Below the pieces are notes generated by a model that was given only the letters and a program-made list of their open reading frames with translations, was not told the origin of the DNA and searched no databases. The translations under genes were made by a program, and so were the position numbers. DNA of 64,000 bases from positions 186,001-250,000 of the forward strand of contig JAIOKI010000018.1 in assembly GCA_028335825.1 (NCBI GenBank), written 5' to 3'. Positions 27,191 through 40,718 of this stretch are shown in pieces. The DNA is from Nosema muscidifuracis. Taxonomy: Eukaryota > Microsporidia > Nosematidae. Each line of letters starts with the position of its first letter. Position 1 is the first letter of the stretch.

Positions 27191-27479
27191 AATTGAAGGA
27201 ATAACGTTAAAATTATGATTTAATGCATAAATAAGACAAACACTATAAGACATTTAAAAAAGCGCATAAAAAATCAATAATACATAATTATTATTTTTTG
27301 GGAATTCCAATTTAGTAATTTTTTGCTGTTTAATAAATCGTTAGTCATTTGTCGAATTTTTAAATTCAGAAAATCGATTCCATAAAAATAAAATTGAGAT
27401 CAATTAGTGGTGTATTAGAACTTAAATTTATTCACGACATATAGCTGGAGGAATATTTTTGTGTTACTATACAAAAAAA

Positions 27480-29600
27480 TCAATAAATCACAACATGATA
27501 AAGAATCTGAATAAAAATATATATAAGCTGGAGAAACAATATAGAATTAAACATGAAAATGCTAGAAGTGATATTTACAGACTAGAAATAGAAGATGAAT
27601 AATAGGAAAAGGATACACGGATAAACAGGTTTTTAGAATCGTAGAAGAATGAATTTTGAATATTATAAGGAATATTACCGGACAAAAAGGTTTGGATCCT
27701 AGCTTATGAAGAATAAAAAAATAAGCTGGCTGAAAACTTTTCGAACAAAATATCCCTTTGAATTTCTAATCATAGACAAGAAAAGGGTTAAGACCTCATC
27801 TATATCCTACAAGAAAGGGCGAATAAAAAATTAGAATTGAAAGACGAAATAATTAATTGGGTCTTTAGAAGGGGAATAGCACAAAACAGAGAGACTAATA
27901 AATTAGGTAGAGGAAGCTAATATAATTGGAGATGAAAGCTGTAAGAGAAGATTAATAAAATGAAAGCAGAGATAAGTTACATAAAACATCCGACCAAAAT
28001 TGTAACAATCCAAAAGCAAGTTAATATGATTTCTAAAGAAAGCCTACTAAATAAATATTGCTGAAGTAAATAATAGTGGAAAGATGACGTAGATCATTGT
28101 TCGAAATATTTTGCTATCTACAAATATAGTATTGACAATTTGTTGATATTATGAATTAAGAAATAAACGCAAGATAAAATGATCTAAATAAATCTTTTAA
28201 ATTTGATGAATAGATTCACTTTACATAAAATACATTTTTTTAATAATTTAATGGATACAAAAGCTAAAGAAAAATAATATCAGAGAAAATTATAAAGAGA
28301 ATAAGCGCATCCCTATATACACATAAAGTTTTAATAATTAGACGTTTATGCTTAGATGAAAAATACAAAATATAAAAAAATCCTAAGTAGAACTTTAAGT
28401 CTAAAAATGAAAAACACATTTCAGAATTTCATTTCTTACCAAAAAAAGAAGAACTTAGTCACAGTCCATTATGCAGAATAGACTTTGTAGATAAGTTTAT
28501 AATAATTCTTTGTGATAAATGCGATAGAAGTTTTGAAAATACGAATGTAATATAGAAACTGAAGCACATCGTTGTGAACAAACCGTTAAGAATACAAAAA
28601 GCCGAAGATGAAAAAAGAAGACAACTAAAATGCAAATATATACAGCATTCAACATGGACAAAACTAAATGAAAATGAAAACTTACAAAAATTTATATAAT
28701 TTCAGTAAAATTGTGATATTTGATAAATACCTCTTGCCATATATGATGAAGATTCTCTATAACTCAAAAATAGATCTAAAAGATAAGTTTTAAAAAATTT
28801 CGCAAAAAATTATTATAAAAGTCGGTTTTTATATACGTAGACAACATCATAATTTTAAAGAAACAGAAAATAACATGATAATGCATTAAGCATAACATTA
28901 AAATTTCTGATAAAAATGTATTGGTTTGATGGCTAACAAAGACAAAATTGCAATTATAAATCAAGAAATAAACTTTTTAGGATATAAAACAAGATCGAAT
29001 GAATAATATCGAAATTAGACAATAGAGAGATAATAAAAACTTCAATCTTTGCAAAATATCAATGAGATAAGAAAAATTTATGAAAAACTGTGAAAAATAT
29101 CAGTGCTTCTCATGGGGTTACTAGAGAAATATCAATTAGTTCGGACTAAAAAAAGAACATATAAAGCAGTTTAATTTCTGAAAATTTAAACTATTAACAT
29201 AATTTTAACAAAATATTTTATTTAGAAACGAGTGCCTTCAATGTTTGAATTGGCACAATATTAAGTCAACATAATGTCGAAAAGAGATAAAGGTTATGCA
29301 TTCATCAAGAACATTATCTGAAGCAGAACTAAACTACAGCATTACAGATAAGAATAAATATATGATTACTTTTTAGTAGGCAAGATATTTACACTTATTA
29401 CAAACCACATAGCTTCAAAAGCACTCAACGAAAAAAGAGATACAATAGTCGAAATTACCAGGTAAATTGAAATCTTACATGTAAATGCACTAGGCAGAAA
29501 GAATAATGGCACAGCTCCAATAGACAAGTAAATCATGGAGGTGAATTGTAGTCTGGTATATAAGAGTGGCAAACTAACGACATTATTATTACAGAATAAA
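27480..29600 (+). mobile_element. Ty3/Gypsy LTR-retrotransposon fossil, fragment H
   Basis: Plus-strand pol blocks are visible: reverse transcriptase core at about 28820-28860, I-N-x-E-I-N-F-L-G-Y at about 28950-28990, and RNase H with S-S-R-T-L-S-E-A-E-L-N-Y-S-I-T-D-K at about 29298-29350, a close match to Ty3/Gypsy RNase H. An H-V-N-A-L-G-R block at about 29480 matches the end of RNase H. No integrase follows; LINE-like sequence starts instead. It has many breaks. Confidence 0.62.
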
Positions 29601-30400
29601 AATGTAGAGATGTTATATAATTATTTTAGAGTATGGTATTCGAAGACAATCTAGGTGTAATAAATGGGCGAAAAAAAAGATCGCTTTTGATATTATGAGA
29701 CTAATTAAAGGAAGTAATATAATAACTGAAATTAAAAAATTTACGAAATACAGATTTGCAAAATAGTAAAAACAAGGAACTCGGACCCATTATTAAAGTT
29801 TTTTAAGGAATATATATAAGATGATACTTACAACAAATAATTTCAAGCTCACCAAAAGAAATCGAAAATGGTGTCATCAAGCTAACAAAATTAAATGACT
29901 ACTAGTGACGCGCATTGTCTCCAGTCAAATAAACTAATTGAAATATTAAAAGAACCATAGTCGAAGAAGTGACTAAACAATTTGAAAAAAAACTTCAAAA
30001 TATAAATTTTAAATTGATTGTGGTTTAAGAAAAGGTTACACATTTAAGAATTAATCTTTCCCAGAAGAATTAAGAATCTTGATATATAGGGAAACTTTCG
30101 GAGTAGAATTTACAAGAAAGTTAAAGAAAAGAATATTGCTTCATCCAACAAAATAAGTCAAAGATATATCAAATAAATAATTCGGATTTAAAAAAATGAA
30201 CAAAATACATGAATATAAAAGGCAGCCAAAATTATATCTTTAGGCAAGATCACTGAAATATTGGTATTTGATACTTATATGCTGAGACCAGATAATGGAA
30301 GATAATTAAAAGACATGAATATCGGTTCAGAGAGTAAAAAAATGAAAGCTTAAGAAACTTTGAAGTGGCATGTTACGAAGTTATTTAAAAATTAATATAC
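29600..30400 (+). mobile_element. LINE reverse transcriptase relic
   Basis: The plus strand at about 29862-29930 reads E-I-E-N-G-V-I-K-L-T-K-L-N-D then A-L-S-P-V-K, resembling the E-I-x-x-A-I-x-x-L-K-x-x-K-A-x-G-x-D-G-I-S-P block of LINE reverse transcriptases. About 30105-30210 reads L-K-K-R-I-L-L-H and F-G-F-K-K-M, matching the R-L-x-x-x-L ... Q-x-G-F-R-x-G block. Several in-frame stops break it. It begins where integrase of fragment H should lie, so it may have inserted there or be a truncated copy beside it. The clade is unclear. Confidence 0.42.
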
Positions 30401-32260
30401 TACCTTTAATTTGTAAATTACAACAATATTATGTTTCTGTAACAAGATATATGACTAGAAGAAAATTAAGTGTAGACCTGTACTAATATAATTAAAATTA
30501 TATCTTTTTGTAATTTTTTAGATATTACTTTCGAAAAAATTTAAATTCTTAAAAGACTAAATGTGCCAGTTATAGACAATTTAGCCATATTTAATAAGTT
30601 AAGATAATTTTATTTAATTACAATGTTAATTAAATTTAGGAAATAACAAATATCATCAATATAATTCTTATATATACTAACAACAATATTTTACTTTAGT
30701 ATTTGTTTTTTTTCTAGTTATTTATTCACGTAATTTTGTATTTATAGAAAAACAAATATAAAAAATATGAATATTACTCATAATTATTATTTGGCTATAG
30801 GAAAAATTATACTTCTATAAATACAGTTTTAGTACTTTTTATCTTTACCTGATTATATATTTGAGGATCGAATCACATATTTCTTTAACTTATTATTAAA
30901 AAATGATAGATAGTAATAATAATGAACAATATAAGCCAAAAATGATGTACAAAATCACAAAAGATAACATTAAAAATGATTTTTAGAGATTGAAAGCAAA
31001 TAATAACAAAATAGATTTTAAAAATCAAGAAAAAAAGTATATATCAAAATATAGATTATGTAATTATTATTTGGAAAAAAATGAGGTCTTATGTCAAACA
31101 AACAGAATAACAAATTATCTAGCTTTCATCAAAAAGGTAGGCGTCTCGAATTTTCTTAAACAAATCCAGATTTCAAAAGTGAACTACATAAATTTCCTCA
31201 AAGTAATAGGAAGTTAGTTAAAAAAATATATTAAATAAGAAGAGCCAATAACTATTGCTTTTGAAAAGAATATCGACCACATAAAATTAGAATCAAAAAT
31301 TAAGTCTTATATCACAGATGAATTTTCTAGTAAAATTAAAAAGATGAACAGCATTTCTAAAGATATTTTTATAAGAAAACAATCATTAAAAAAATCGAGT
31401 TAAGCAAACATCAAATTTTATAGTAAGATGTAAAAGAAATGAGAAAACTAAATAAATAATATTGCTCAGGAGAATTTCCTAAGTATAGGAAAAAAATCTT
31501 ATTTTAATCAAATATTTAATCTTGTTTTTATTCGTGAAACATCTTTACATTTATTATAATTAAAAAACCCATTGTCTTGTCTAAGATCTAGATAGTTAAA
31601 GGTGAAATTAATTTATTACTTCCTTAACTAATACATGAAAAATAAACAGACAAAAATTCGAACTTAGCTACTTGTAGTATTTTTATTATTGATTTATTAT
31701 GTAACAAGAGATGTTATTATGCCAACTTCGAAAATAAGACATTCCATAGAAACAAACCTTATAATTTCGGAATGAGACTTCATTCTAATCAAGTAACGTT
31801 ACTACGCTATTCATCAAATCGCAATTTACTTTTATGAAATATTCGAAAAGAATTAAGTATTCTAAAAGTTAAAAATAATAGAATTCAGTTAACTTATTGA
31901 AAATACATCCTAAATAACTTACATAATTCTTTAAATTAATATTTACGATTCTTCTCATTTATTTATGGATTTTACTTAAGTGTAAAAAATTTCGTAAGTT
32001 ATCCCTGATATATACTACCTTGTATCAATTTTTTAAGCCCTTGAGTATATTTTATTCACCTACTCTATACTTCTAGAAAAAGCTCGAAAACATATGATAA
32101 AAATAGATTATTAAAAATGTTTAACAGATTTTTGAACAGAAATAATTAAAAAATTATGAGAATTAAATAGTAATGTATAGCATTGAGTGTTGTCCTAACT
32201 ACAAAATGTAAATAGAAAAAATAAATAATCGTTGGGTTTTATTTAATATCTAAAATGTTT
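30400..32260. other. A+T-rich sequence without a supported gene
   Basis: The longest frame is 75 codons (30990-31217, plus), Lys/Asn-rich with no recognisable motif or start signal, and may be chance or a decayed element. Nothing else could be assigned. Confidence 0.4.
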
Positions 32261-34790
32261 ATGGTGGAAAATATAAAAATCGAAATCTGCAAGAAAAACA
32301 TTTTGCACGAATTAAAAAGAGCACCAATACTTTTAAGTTTTGCAAAACTAGCAATCAAAGATAAAATTTATTATTTTATCATCAAGGCTGATTCACTAAC
32401 GCTGGATAAGAACTTAAGATAATGAGCGATAAAGAAAGAGCTTTTTGAAATTTGAAAAGAGTTTAGTGGTAATACGAACTATACGAAATTTATTATTTGA
32501 AATAAGTGAAGATACAAAAAGTAGTAACTTTTAATGAAAGGTTGAAAGTAAAAGCTCGATGATAGAAATCAAAATGACTGAAAAAAGAAGGTCATAAAAA
32601 ATATAATAATAAAAATGATAGAAGGAAGAAAACTGCAATTGAAGTTTGATTATTTTAGTACTAAATTGTATGATAATGATAGAAATATTGTAAAATTGAT
32701 ATTATCAATATCGAATCTTTGTAAAATATATGTTAAAGATCTAGTCTTTAGTTCCGGATTCGAGTTTGATATATTACAGTGTAAGTATAGGAAAATGATG
32801 ATCAAGAGATATGTTTCCTATCTAAATCTTATAGTTAAAGATGACTTTGATATATAATTATTAAAATTTGCATTAATTATAAACAAAAGTTTTATATTAA
32901 ATTATTATTGAGTTTTTTATTATTTGTGGGGGGTTAATATGGCGAACACAGGAAATAAAGGAGAATTAAGGGAGTTTCATGATCAGGTGACCAATAATTT
33001 GTCACAGTAAGCAAAGAAAATTAAAGCTAAAGTTATGATTTTAAAAAGACTAGGATAGTGAGTGTAAATCAAGTAGTGCAATGGGAATCTATATAGTTAA
33101 AATATATATTTCAAAAAAAATGCGATATGAATCAAGAAATGCAATTAGAAATAGATAAACTGGAAGAAGAAAAATGTAAAGTAATAGAATAGATGATGGA
33201 CATTATAACAAAAAACATAAGATAGGATCTTCAGGAAGAGATTATTAGAAGTATATAAAAGGTTTATCCTAGGTTTGCTAATAGATTTAATCAGCGCAGT
33301 AGTGAATGTATTGTTAGATATTGCAACCTCAGAAAAAGTAATATGAGCAATCAATGTTAAGAGAAAGAAAATAAGATGTTAAGTATTTTGAAATTTTTTT
33401 ATGTGAAAAGAAGTATTACAATTAGAGGAGATTTTTAAGATATATTCGAGGGTTTTAAAGTTAGTAAAGAGATGATAGAATTCATAACCAGTTGTAAATA
33501 CGTCATTGGGACAAAGAGAGGTAGAGAATAGTGAGAAAAACAATGAATATCACAAAAAAATAGGTTAAAAACAAAAGATCAATTTAGAGATTGAAAATCA
33601 CGAGGAATTATAATGAATTTCTCTAATTAGAAAAACCGAATGAATATATGAAAGTTGTTAGTAATCTTATAAGATTAAAAAATTGGTGTAGAAATACACC
33701 TTTGAATTTTCCACGATTAGAGATTTGATAAGAGCCTACAAGGGTCGAGTGTATTCATGGTGATTGATTTGAAAGAAGATTTTTACCATATTGAAATTGA
33801 AGAGAGACTTATATATAAGACGACATTTAAATTTGATGGAAATATTTATTAATGGAATAGCATGGTAGTGAGATTCAAAAATCATCCCAAGCTATGCAAA
33901 GAACTATGAATTGGATGCTTGAAGGTTTTAGAGGGATGGGTGTAAAGTATACATGGATGATTAGGTTATACTAAGAAATATGGACTAGATGTCAATCAAA
34001 GGAAGATACAATATGAGAAAAAGAATATATATTTACTGAGGATAATATAAAATGAATAAAAAGATACAGGAATTAATTTAAAGTACAATATGTTAAAGAG
34101 AAAAGAGGATAGATATGAATGCATTGAACAAACAATTTAAAGGAGGAAAAGTAGAGGTGAAGTAGGGAAATAGTATAAAATTAATAATTAAAGACAGAAA
34201 GAAAAGAAAGCATAAAATTGTGATTGATGGAGTCAAGTATTGGTCATGACTTCAGGAAAAAACTATAAAAGGGTTTATTTATTATTTAAGTACATGGATA
34301 AATAAACAATAGAAATGTAAAAGAAACTTATTAAAAGCTAAAAATGAAGTTTTACTGATCAAGAATGTAATATTGAATATGGAATTATTTGAAAACTGTG
34401 AAATATGCCAAGTGATAACCAAAATTCGGAAGATATTCGAAAATTGTTTTAACTAGTTGCAAAGGAGAAAAATTGCTGTGGACATTATGAAAATATAAGA
34501 ACCAAAGAGATACTCTTTAGAAGGTATATATTATTTAACAATTTGTAGAAGAACAATCAGTAAGAATAGTCAAAGAGAAAATTTGAGAGGTGCAATGAAA
34601 AGTTATTGTGAAGGATATGTGAGTGAAATAAAGTATTAAAGAAATACGAGAAAGTTTCATATGTAGTGAAAATAAATGATGAAAGAATAGAAAAGCGATA
34701 CTACTACTTAAAAAGATTCTCTATAATAAGATTAACTGTACAGCGGTGTTAATATGAGGGGTTTAACCCCCTATTAAACAAATTTTTAAT
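32260..34790 (+). mobile_element. Ty3/Gypsy LTR-retrotransposon fossil, fragment I
   Basis: The plus strand has a gag-like start at 32939 (M-A-N-T-G-N-K) after a G-rich run. Reverse transcriptase lies at about 33755-34080 with V-I-D-L-K-E-D-F-Y-H-I-E-I-E-E and a downstream palm region. An integrase zinc-finger end is near 34395-34480 (C-E-I-C-Q, then V-D-I). A purine run at about 34753-34760 may be the polypurine tract. Position 32615-32857 is an 80-codon open stretch upstream. It is broken many times; LTRs were not defined. Confidence 0.6.
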
Positions 34791-35149
34791 ATTATTTATC
34801 TTATCAAAAATTCTGCATTCAGCTATGAAAGAAATAAAAATAATTATCTATATTAGAGAAGAACTTTGTATTATTTAGTTTTAATATAACCGCTAGGTTG
34901 ACTGTTGAAAGGAACTGGTTATGGCTATTTTTTATTTATCTTTTTAGTTATATATCATGATGCTCTAGGGTTCCGAAAAAAATATAAAAACAAAACTAAT
35001 CTAAGATGATGATTCTTGATTTGTTCTTTTGAAGATTCAAAAACATAAAAATAAATGAAATTTTAGCAAAAAATAATCCGACTTAGGAATCTAACTTTTG
35101 AGGAAGATAGCTCAATCAATTAATTTTAACATTTTGTATTTCTATTTCT

Positions 35150-36150
35150 AGTTACTTATTTTGAAAAATAAATTGAAAGAAAAATTTCATTAAGCAATTT
35201 TTTTTCTAAAAACTGCGAGTATATTTCTAATGAATCTCTCAGATAATTTATTAATTAAATCCCAAATAAATTTCTAAAAACTATGTCTCTTTTTAGTTGT
35301 TATTACATTTCTTCGTTTTGAATAGCTTCTACTTTATTGTTGAAAGATTCGACTGCTTGCGTGTTTACGCGATATTTAAAATTCACAATCTCTCTCTTTA
35401 TAGCAAGCATTTTTATGTATGTAACCTAATGATTAAAGCTTACCATAAGATTTAACCTCATTTTTACTATGGTGCTGCCTTATTTACATTTGCTACGATT
35501 ATAGGAATCATCCGGTCTGGCTTTTTGTTTATGATTATACAAGCAAAATATTGAGTAATCATATCATAAAGCTCGACAATACAATGACAATCAGTCTTAT
35601 TTCTCGGAAATCTTTATCTATTTACTTAAATTTTATGATTGAGATTAATGAAATTTTCTCAATCAAAGCGTGTAGACTTTATATTTTGTTCTGTGGGCTA
35701 TAATGGTTCTCTACTATTTTGATAAATTTATTTATAATTTTATTGCAAGTGCGAAAATTACTATTCATTCCTTGATAAATCACCGCCTGTGGCGTATTTA
35801 GCGACTATTTAAGTAAAACATTAAAAAGTGAAGAATAGAAAGTTTGAGTCCATCAAAAAAATATAATTTTTATACTCAGGCGAGATCGATAATTAGAACG
35901 ATTAGTATTGCAACATCTAATGATAATATTTTCCTTTGTCTGTTTATATTTTTTTATTCATATAAAACATCACATCAATAACTCTTCAAATCTTTCTTTA
36001 ATGTTCCACTCATCGAAAAGTTGCTATTAATTTCAGTTTCATCATTCTTGTCGTCTCAACTTATAATCTATCTCTGATTTCATTTAGGGTAAAAAAATAT
36101 TATCTCGCTTAAAAGACAATAAGATCACGAATAAATTTTATACAGCGGAG
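35150..36150 (-). mobile_element. Merlin/ISXO2-like DNA transposon relic
   Basis: The minus strand at about 35300-35400 reads Y-R-V-N-T-Q-A-V-E-S-F-N-N-K-V-E, which matches the C-terminal block of ISXO2/IS1016-type transposases (V-x-H-x...T-x-x-I/V-E-S-x-x). Positions 35450-35600 upstream give A-C-I-I-I-N-K-K-P-D-R-M-I-P-I-I-V-A, resembling the central part of the same family. Multiple stops and frame changes show it is dead. Terminal inverted repeats were not located. Merlin elements are known in microsporidia. Confidence 0.5.
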
Positions 36151-36899
36151 AATTTAAATGTAATTTATTATAAAATACTAATTTTAGGTAAATATAAATA
36201 AGCTTTATAAGCATTATATATTTCTAAGTTTTAAAATTCCATTTAAATTGGTAAATAACCAGATAAATTTTAGAGAATAAAAATTAACTTTTCAAGTAAA
36301 TTCTTCTATAAAATGGTGTCTGTATTGTAAAGAGCATAGCCATTTCAGCTTAATAGTAGACTATGATGAACGCGATTTTAGTTTTAGAAGCATTAAATAA
36401 AAAGAAATGTAAAGATTGAATTTTTGTGTCACATAATTAAAGATAATAATAGAATATTATTGATTAAGAATCAATACCTAGGTGTATTAAAGAATTAAGG
36501 TTGATATTGTGACTATTAAAGAAGTATTGCAAATATAGCAATATATATTGTATTCAATTGCGAGATATAAAGAAACAAATACATTTTGTATCGTTAGGAT
36601 TTCAGATTTTAATAAAGCATTAATTCTGATAACAAATGTCTTTAAAGAATATGTGAATCAATATAATCACAAGTATTTAACAAAAATATGATTCAAGTTC
36701 TTCGTCTCATTAAAATTCAATCAAAAAATAATAACGATTAGAACTTTTCTAAAAAAATCTATTAAGATACTTTTTATTAATGATAATATTAATTATGTAG
36801 CAGTATTAATCTGGATCTTAGTTATCTTTATATATTTCAAGAAGTTTATTTTAAGTAATTATCTATCAAAAAATAAATAAATTGAAGAAAAGTATAGTA

Positions 36900-38850
36900 G
36901 ATATGAAATCAATATCAATATTATCGAATGATAAAACATATATAAATATTTATTATAAGTCAAGAATGTTATAGAAGCTCTACCATTAATGATAATATTA
37001 GGCCAACATTGTGAATTTAATACATTTTTGTAAACATCAGAAGTAAAATAATTTTATCTAAATACCAATGTGGCAATTTAATAATTTATTGTTGCAGTAT
37101 TGAAATTACTAGAATTAATATAAAAATAATAAAATATTAAAACTTCAAATAAGAATTTAGAGATATTAAATACAGAAATATCTGTTATCATTCTTAATAA
37201 TTTAATCTCATATTTATAATAAATATATACAAGGCGAACACAAGGAACATTGATTTAGATATTGAGTAATATGATCAAGAGGCTTAACTATTATTAGAGT
37301 AATATAGAATATTTATGGTACGTTATTGAGCAGTGAACGGGTTGAGAAGATCTTGAGAGATATTTATAAGAGGAAACAGAGTTATTAAAAATCTAGATAA
37401 TATGTTAAAGTTTTAGAAGATAATATTTAAAGTGATAAAATAGAAAAAAGTAGCTGTAAGTGTAATAAATAAGATTCGGTCGGAAAGATAAAATAGTGAA
37501 AAAATAAAAAGATTTTATAATTGTAAAAGACTAGAATACAAAGAGAAGTAAATAAGATTAAGTTTTAAAATATGGTTAACAACAGTACTAGTATATTGAG
37601 GATTGTAGATAAATGGAAGAAAGTAAAAGATAGAAGAAACTTTTAAAGGGTAAATGTTAAAGAGAAGAATACTGGTGAATTGATTAGAGCTTGAAGAGCT
37701 AAAAAAGAAATTACAAAAGTATTTCACTGCGATAAAAAAGATATAAAAAATATTGAAATTATAAAAGTGTATGATTAGGATAATTGAAAGAGAGAAGGAT
37801 ATTGAGAAGAATGCCAATTAGTTACCTATGTGTTAATAAAAAAAAGCAGAAGCATTTAACAAAAACATGAAAAAAAAGATAATCAGATGATCCGAAGCCA
37901 AGCTTAGAACCTCTATAAGAGCATAGAAGAAACCAGATGAAAGTATAATATTGATAACTAATTTGATTGCGTTAAAAAACCTTCACAAATTATTTAATGA
38001 TGATAATAAATAAATACCTTTAATAATTTAAAATACTCAAGCATTAGTAAAGCAACTAGCATCAAATCCAGCGTAGATAGAACCATTGCTTTCAGATAAT
38101 GCTAAGGATATATTAAGACTTACACAAGAATCTCTAGATATTTAAAAGAAAATGATAAAGATAAGACAGCATTTGAGATTAATAAGAAAGCCTATAAGTG
38201 GAATATATGGTGATGGGGTTAAAAAATTGCATAGGGTTTACAAAGAACTATGAATACAGTGTTTAAGGAATATATAGGAAAAGGTATAGAAGTCATATGG
38301 AAGAACAAAGAAGAGCACAGTATGAGAGTTAATATTGAGAAAGTATAATTAGGACAGAAAGAAGTAAATCTTCTAGGAATTACTTTGATAGGTCAAGATA
38401 TAACATTCTCGAAGATAAAGAAAAAAGCATTGTAATGTACAGATATAAAGATGTATCAGATGTAAAAATTTTATAAAGAATTATTTAAGCTGACGATGAT
38501 TAAAATATATAGTTAAGAGGGAAAGAGATAGAATTTAATGAATCTTAGAAAGTTTTCAAAGTCATTAGGTAAGTTAAAAATATTAGATTTGAAAAGAATT
38601 TTAGGCATTTTTGGAAGTACTTATGCATAAAACAAGAAAGGAGAATTGATTATTATATATTGGCTTATGCAGAAATGAAATTAGTGAAAAAGAAATGTAT
38701 GCTGTATTTTTAGGAATTAGAAAGTCTGAATATGAATCGAGTGGAGGAAATTTAAAATAGAAACGGAGTATAGAGAACTGGTAAAAATTATAAAAAAGTA
38801 AAATTTAATAATTGTCGTATTCCAATACTTACTTGATTAAACACAGGATA
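36900..38850 (+). mobile_element. Ty3/Gypsy LTR-retrotransposon fossil, fragment J
   Basis: The plus strand at about 38200-38400 resembles reverse transcriptase through the palm (G-V-K-K-L-H-R-V-Y-K-E-L, later E-V-N-L-L-G-I-T-L). About 38660-38760 resembles the RNase H segment. Gag-like basic sequence lies upstream at 37260-37480. Broken many times; the whole piece is very old. No LTRs were seen. Confidence 0.42.
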
Positions 38851-38899
38851 TCCTTGAAGTTATCTAAGTATTAGATTTAATTAAAATACAAATTATTAT

Positions 38900-40290
38900 T
38901 TTTAACTACAATATTTCATATGCAATATAAGAACGAAATAAATAATATTTTCGTTGATAATAATCATACGGTTTTATAAAAAATTCAATGGTATATTTTA
39001 ACTTAACCTTAATACATTTTATTTTTATTTTAACAAATTTTTAATGGATTAAACATGAAATTCTGCTAAGACATTACTAATTTAATTTAGTATGCTATCT
39101 TTAGATCTTTAACTTTAACAAATATTATAAATACAATATCTGATGATTTTATTCTAAATAACATTCAAATTAATAACAAAAAAACAGAAAGTATTTAGAA
39201 TATATTAATTATGTTTGGTGCCATGTTTAATATTGAATCATAGTAAATTATAAAATATTGTAAACAATGTCTTCTATTGACATTACATCATTTAGATACT
39301 ACCACATATATAAACAAGATATCATAGTAGAATACAATACCATAATGTATAAAAATCTATATATCTTCATTTCATTATTAAAATCAATCAAATATCATTC
39401 TAATTGTACTTTGGTTATTATGTTTATATTTAAATAAGAACAATGTCTAAAAACAAAAGTAGAAGCGGAAATAAAGAAACAAGTTGATAATAATAGTAAA
39501 AATAAGAAAGTCTTATACCTGTCTTGACTTAAAATTTCAGAAGGAAATAATCATCCTAAATACATTATCTTGGTATTGAGGGATAATAAAAATGTCTGTT
39601 TGAAGAATCAGAAGATATATCATTAAAGAATTATATAGTTCTCATATATAAGACCGATTTTAATAATAATAAAGCAATTAACTAGTGCATTATACATATG
39701 AGGTAGTTAATACGAAGAAATTGATTCATATTTATGAATGAAGCCCGTAACTAAGTATAAATTAAGAATTATAAGTTAAAAATACTAAATATAATAAAAT
39801 TGACAAAAATAACCACCTAGAAAAATATATATGAATAGATTAATAAAAATATTATGTGACAGTTATCTCTCTGATCGAAGAGATCATAGATTAAAATATT
39901 TCTTCTTCTCTCAATTTATACTTATCAAATTATTTTATTCATTACATATCATCAGCTCTAATATTTCTATTAATAAGATACATAACAAATAAAATAAATG
40001 TTTACTTCTAATTAATAGTCAAATGCTATTTCTTATGTACAGTGTCAAAATACATAAGCCTTTTTATAACATGAGATGCCAAGATCAATACAAATTCAAA
40101 GAATAACTATTAGTAAGATACAAACAATACATAAAAAGTAATGTAATTACTATACCAAGTCAAACTATCCCATATACATCACAAAGAAATAAAACTAATA
40201 TATCATTATCAAAAAATAAATATACACACAGTACATGTTGTATATATACCTCATCAATAAAATATTTTACATCTTCAAGTAACAAAACAC
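38900..40290. other. A+T-rich spacer upstream of rDNA
   Basis: No gene or RNA was recognised. Short, unordered A+T repeats only. Confidence 0.5.
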
Positions 40291-40718
40291 ACCACAAACC
40301 AAACCATCGTTACGGTCTCACATTACTGTTCATACAAGTAATCACCACGATCACTTCAACAACCAACGTCCCAGCACGTTCACAGGATGGTCACCATTCT
40401 CAATCCTTAACTGGACACTCCAATCAACTTCCCGTTGTTCAACACAACCACCAGATTGTAACTCTTTTTATACAACATATATATCATACTAGTACACTCA
40501 AACACACTACATATAACCTGTCAAAAATCATAACTCAGCAATTAATTATTAATTCTGATTTGTCAATTTAATTTATCAGTAAATTAAATAATACACAATT
40601 TAAATTATTTATTACTCATGTTGTAGTTTTCGTATGTTATATTGCACTGATTGATTGAGAGATTAAGATTTCTGAGACTAGATTAATACTGACTAGAATG
40701 TAGATATGTTATTTTGTA
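40290..40718 (+). promoter_or_regulatory. Pre-SSU region with a C/A-rich block (possible rDNA promoter and 5' ETS)
   Basis: Positions 40290-40460 are clearly richer in G+C than the flanks and are C/A-rich but G-poor on the plus strand, with no open frame. The block ends about 260 bp before the SSU. Position, composition and lack of coding potential suit an rDNA intergenic or promoter element, but no known microsporidian rRNA promoter motif can be named. Function is inference. Confidence 0.3.

Noticed and set aside
30990-31217. 75-codon plus-strand frame, Lys/Asn-rich
   Set aside because: No CCCTC signal, no family motif, in a field of decayed elements; not enough to call a gene.
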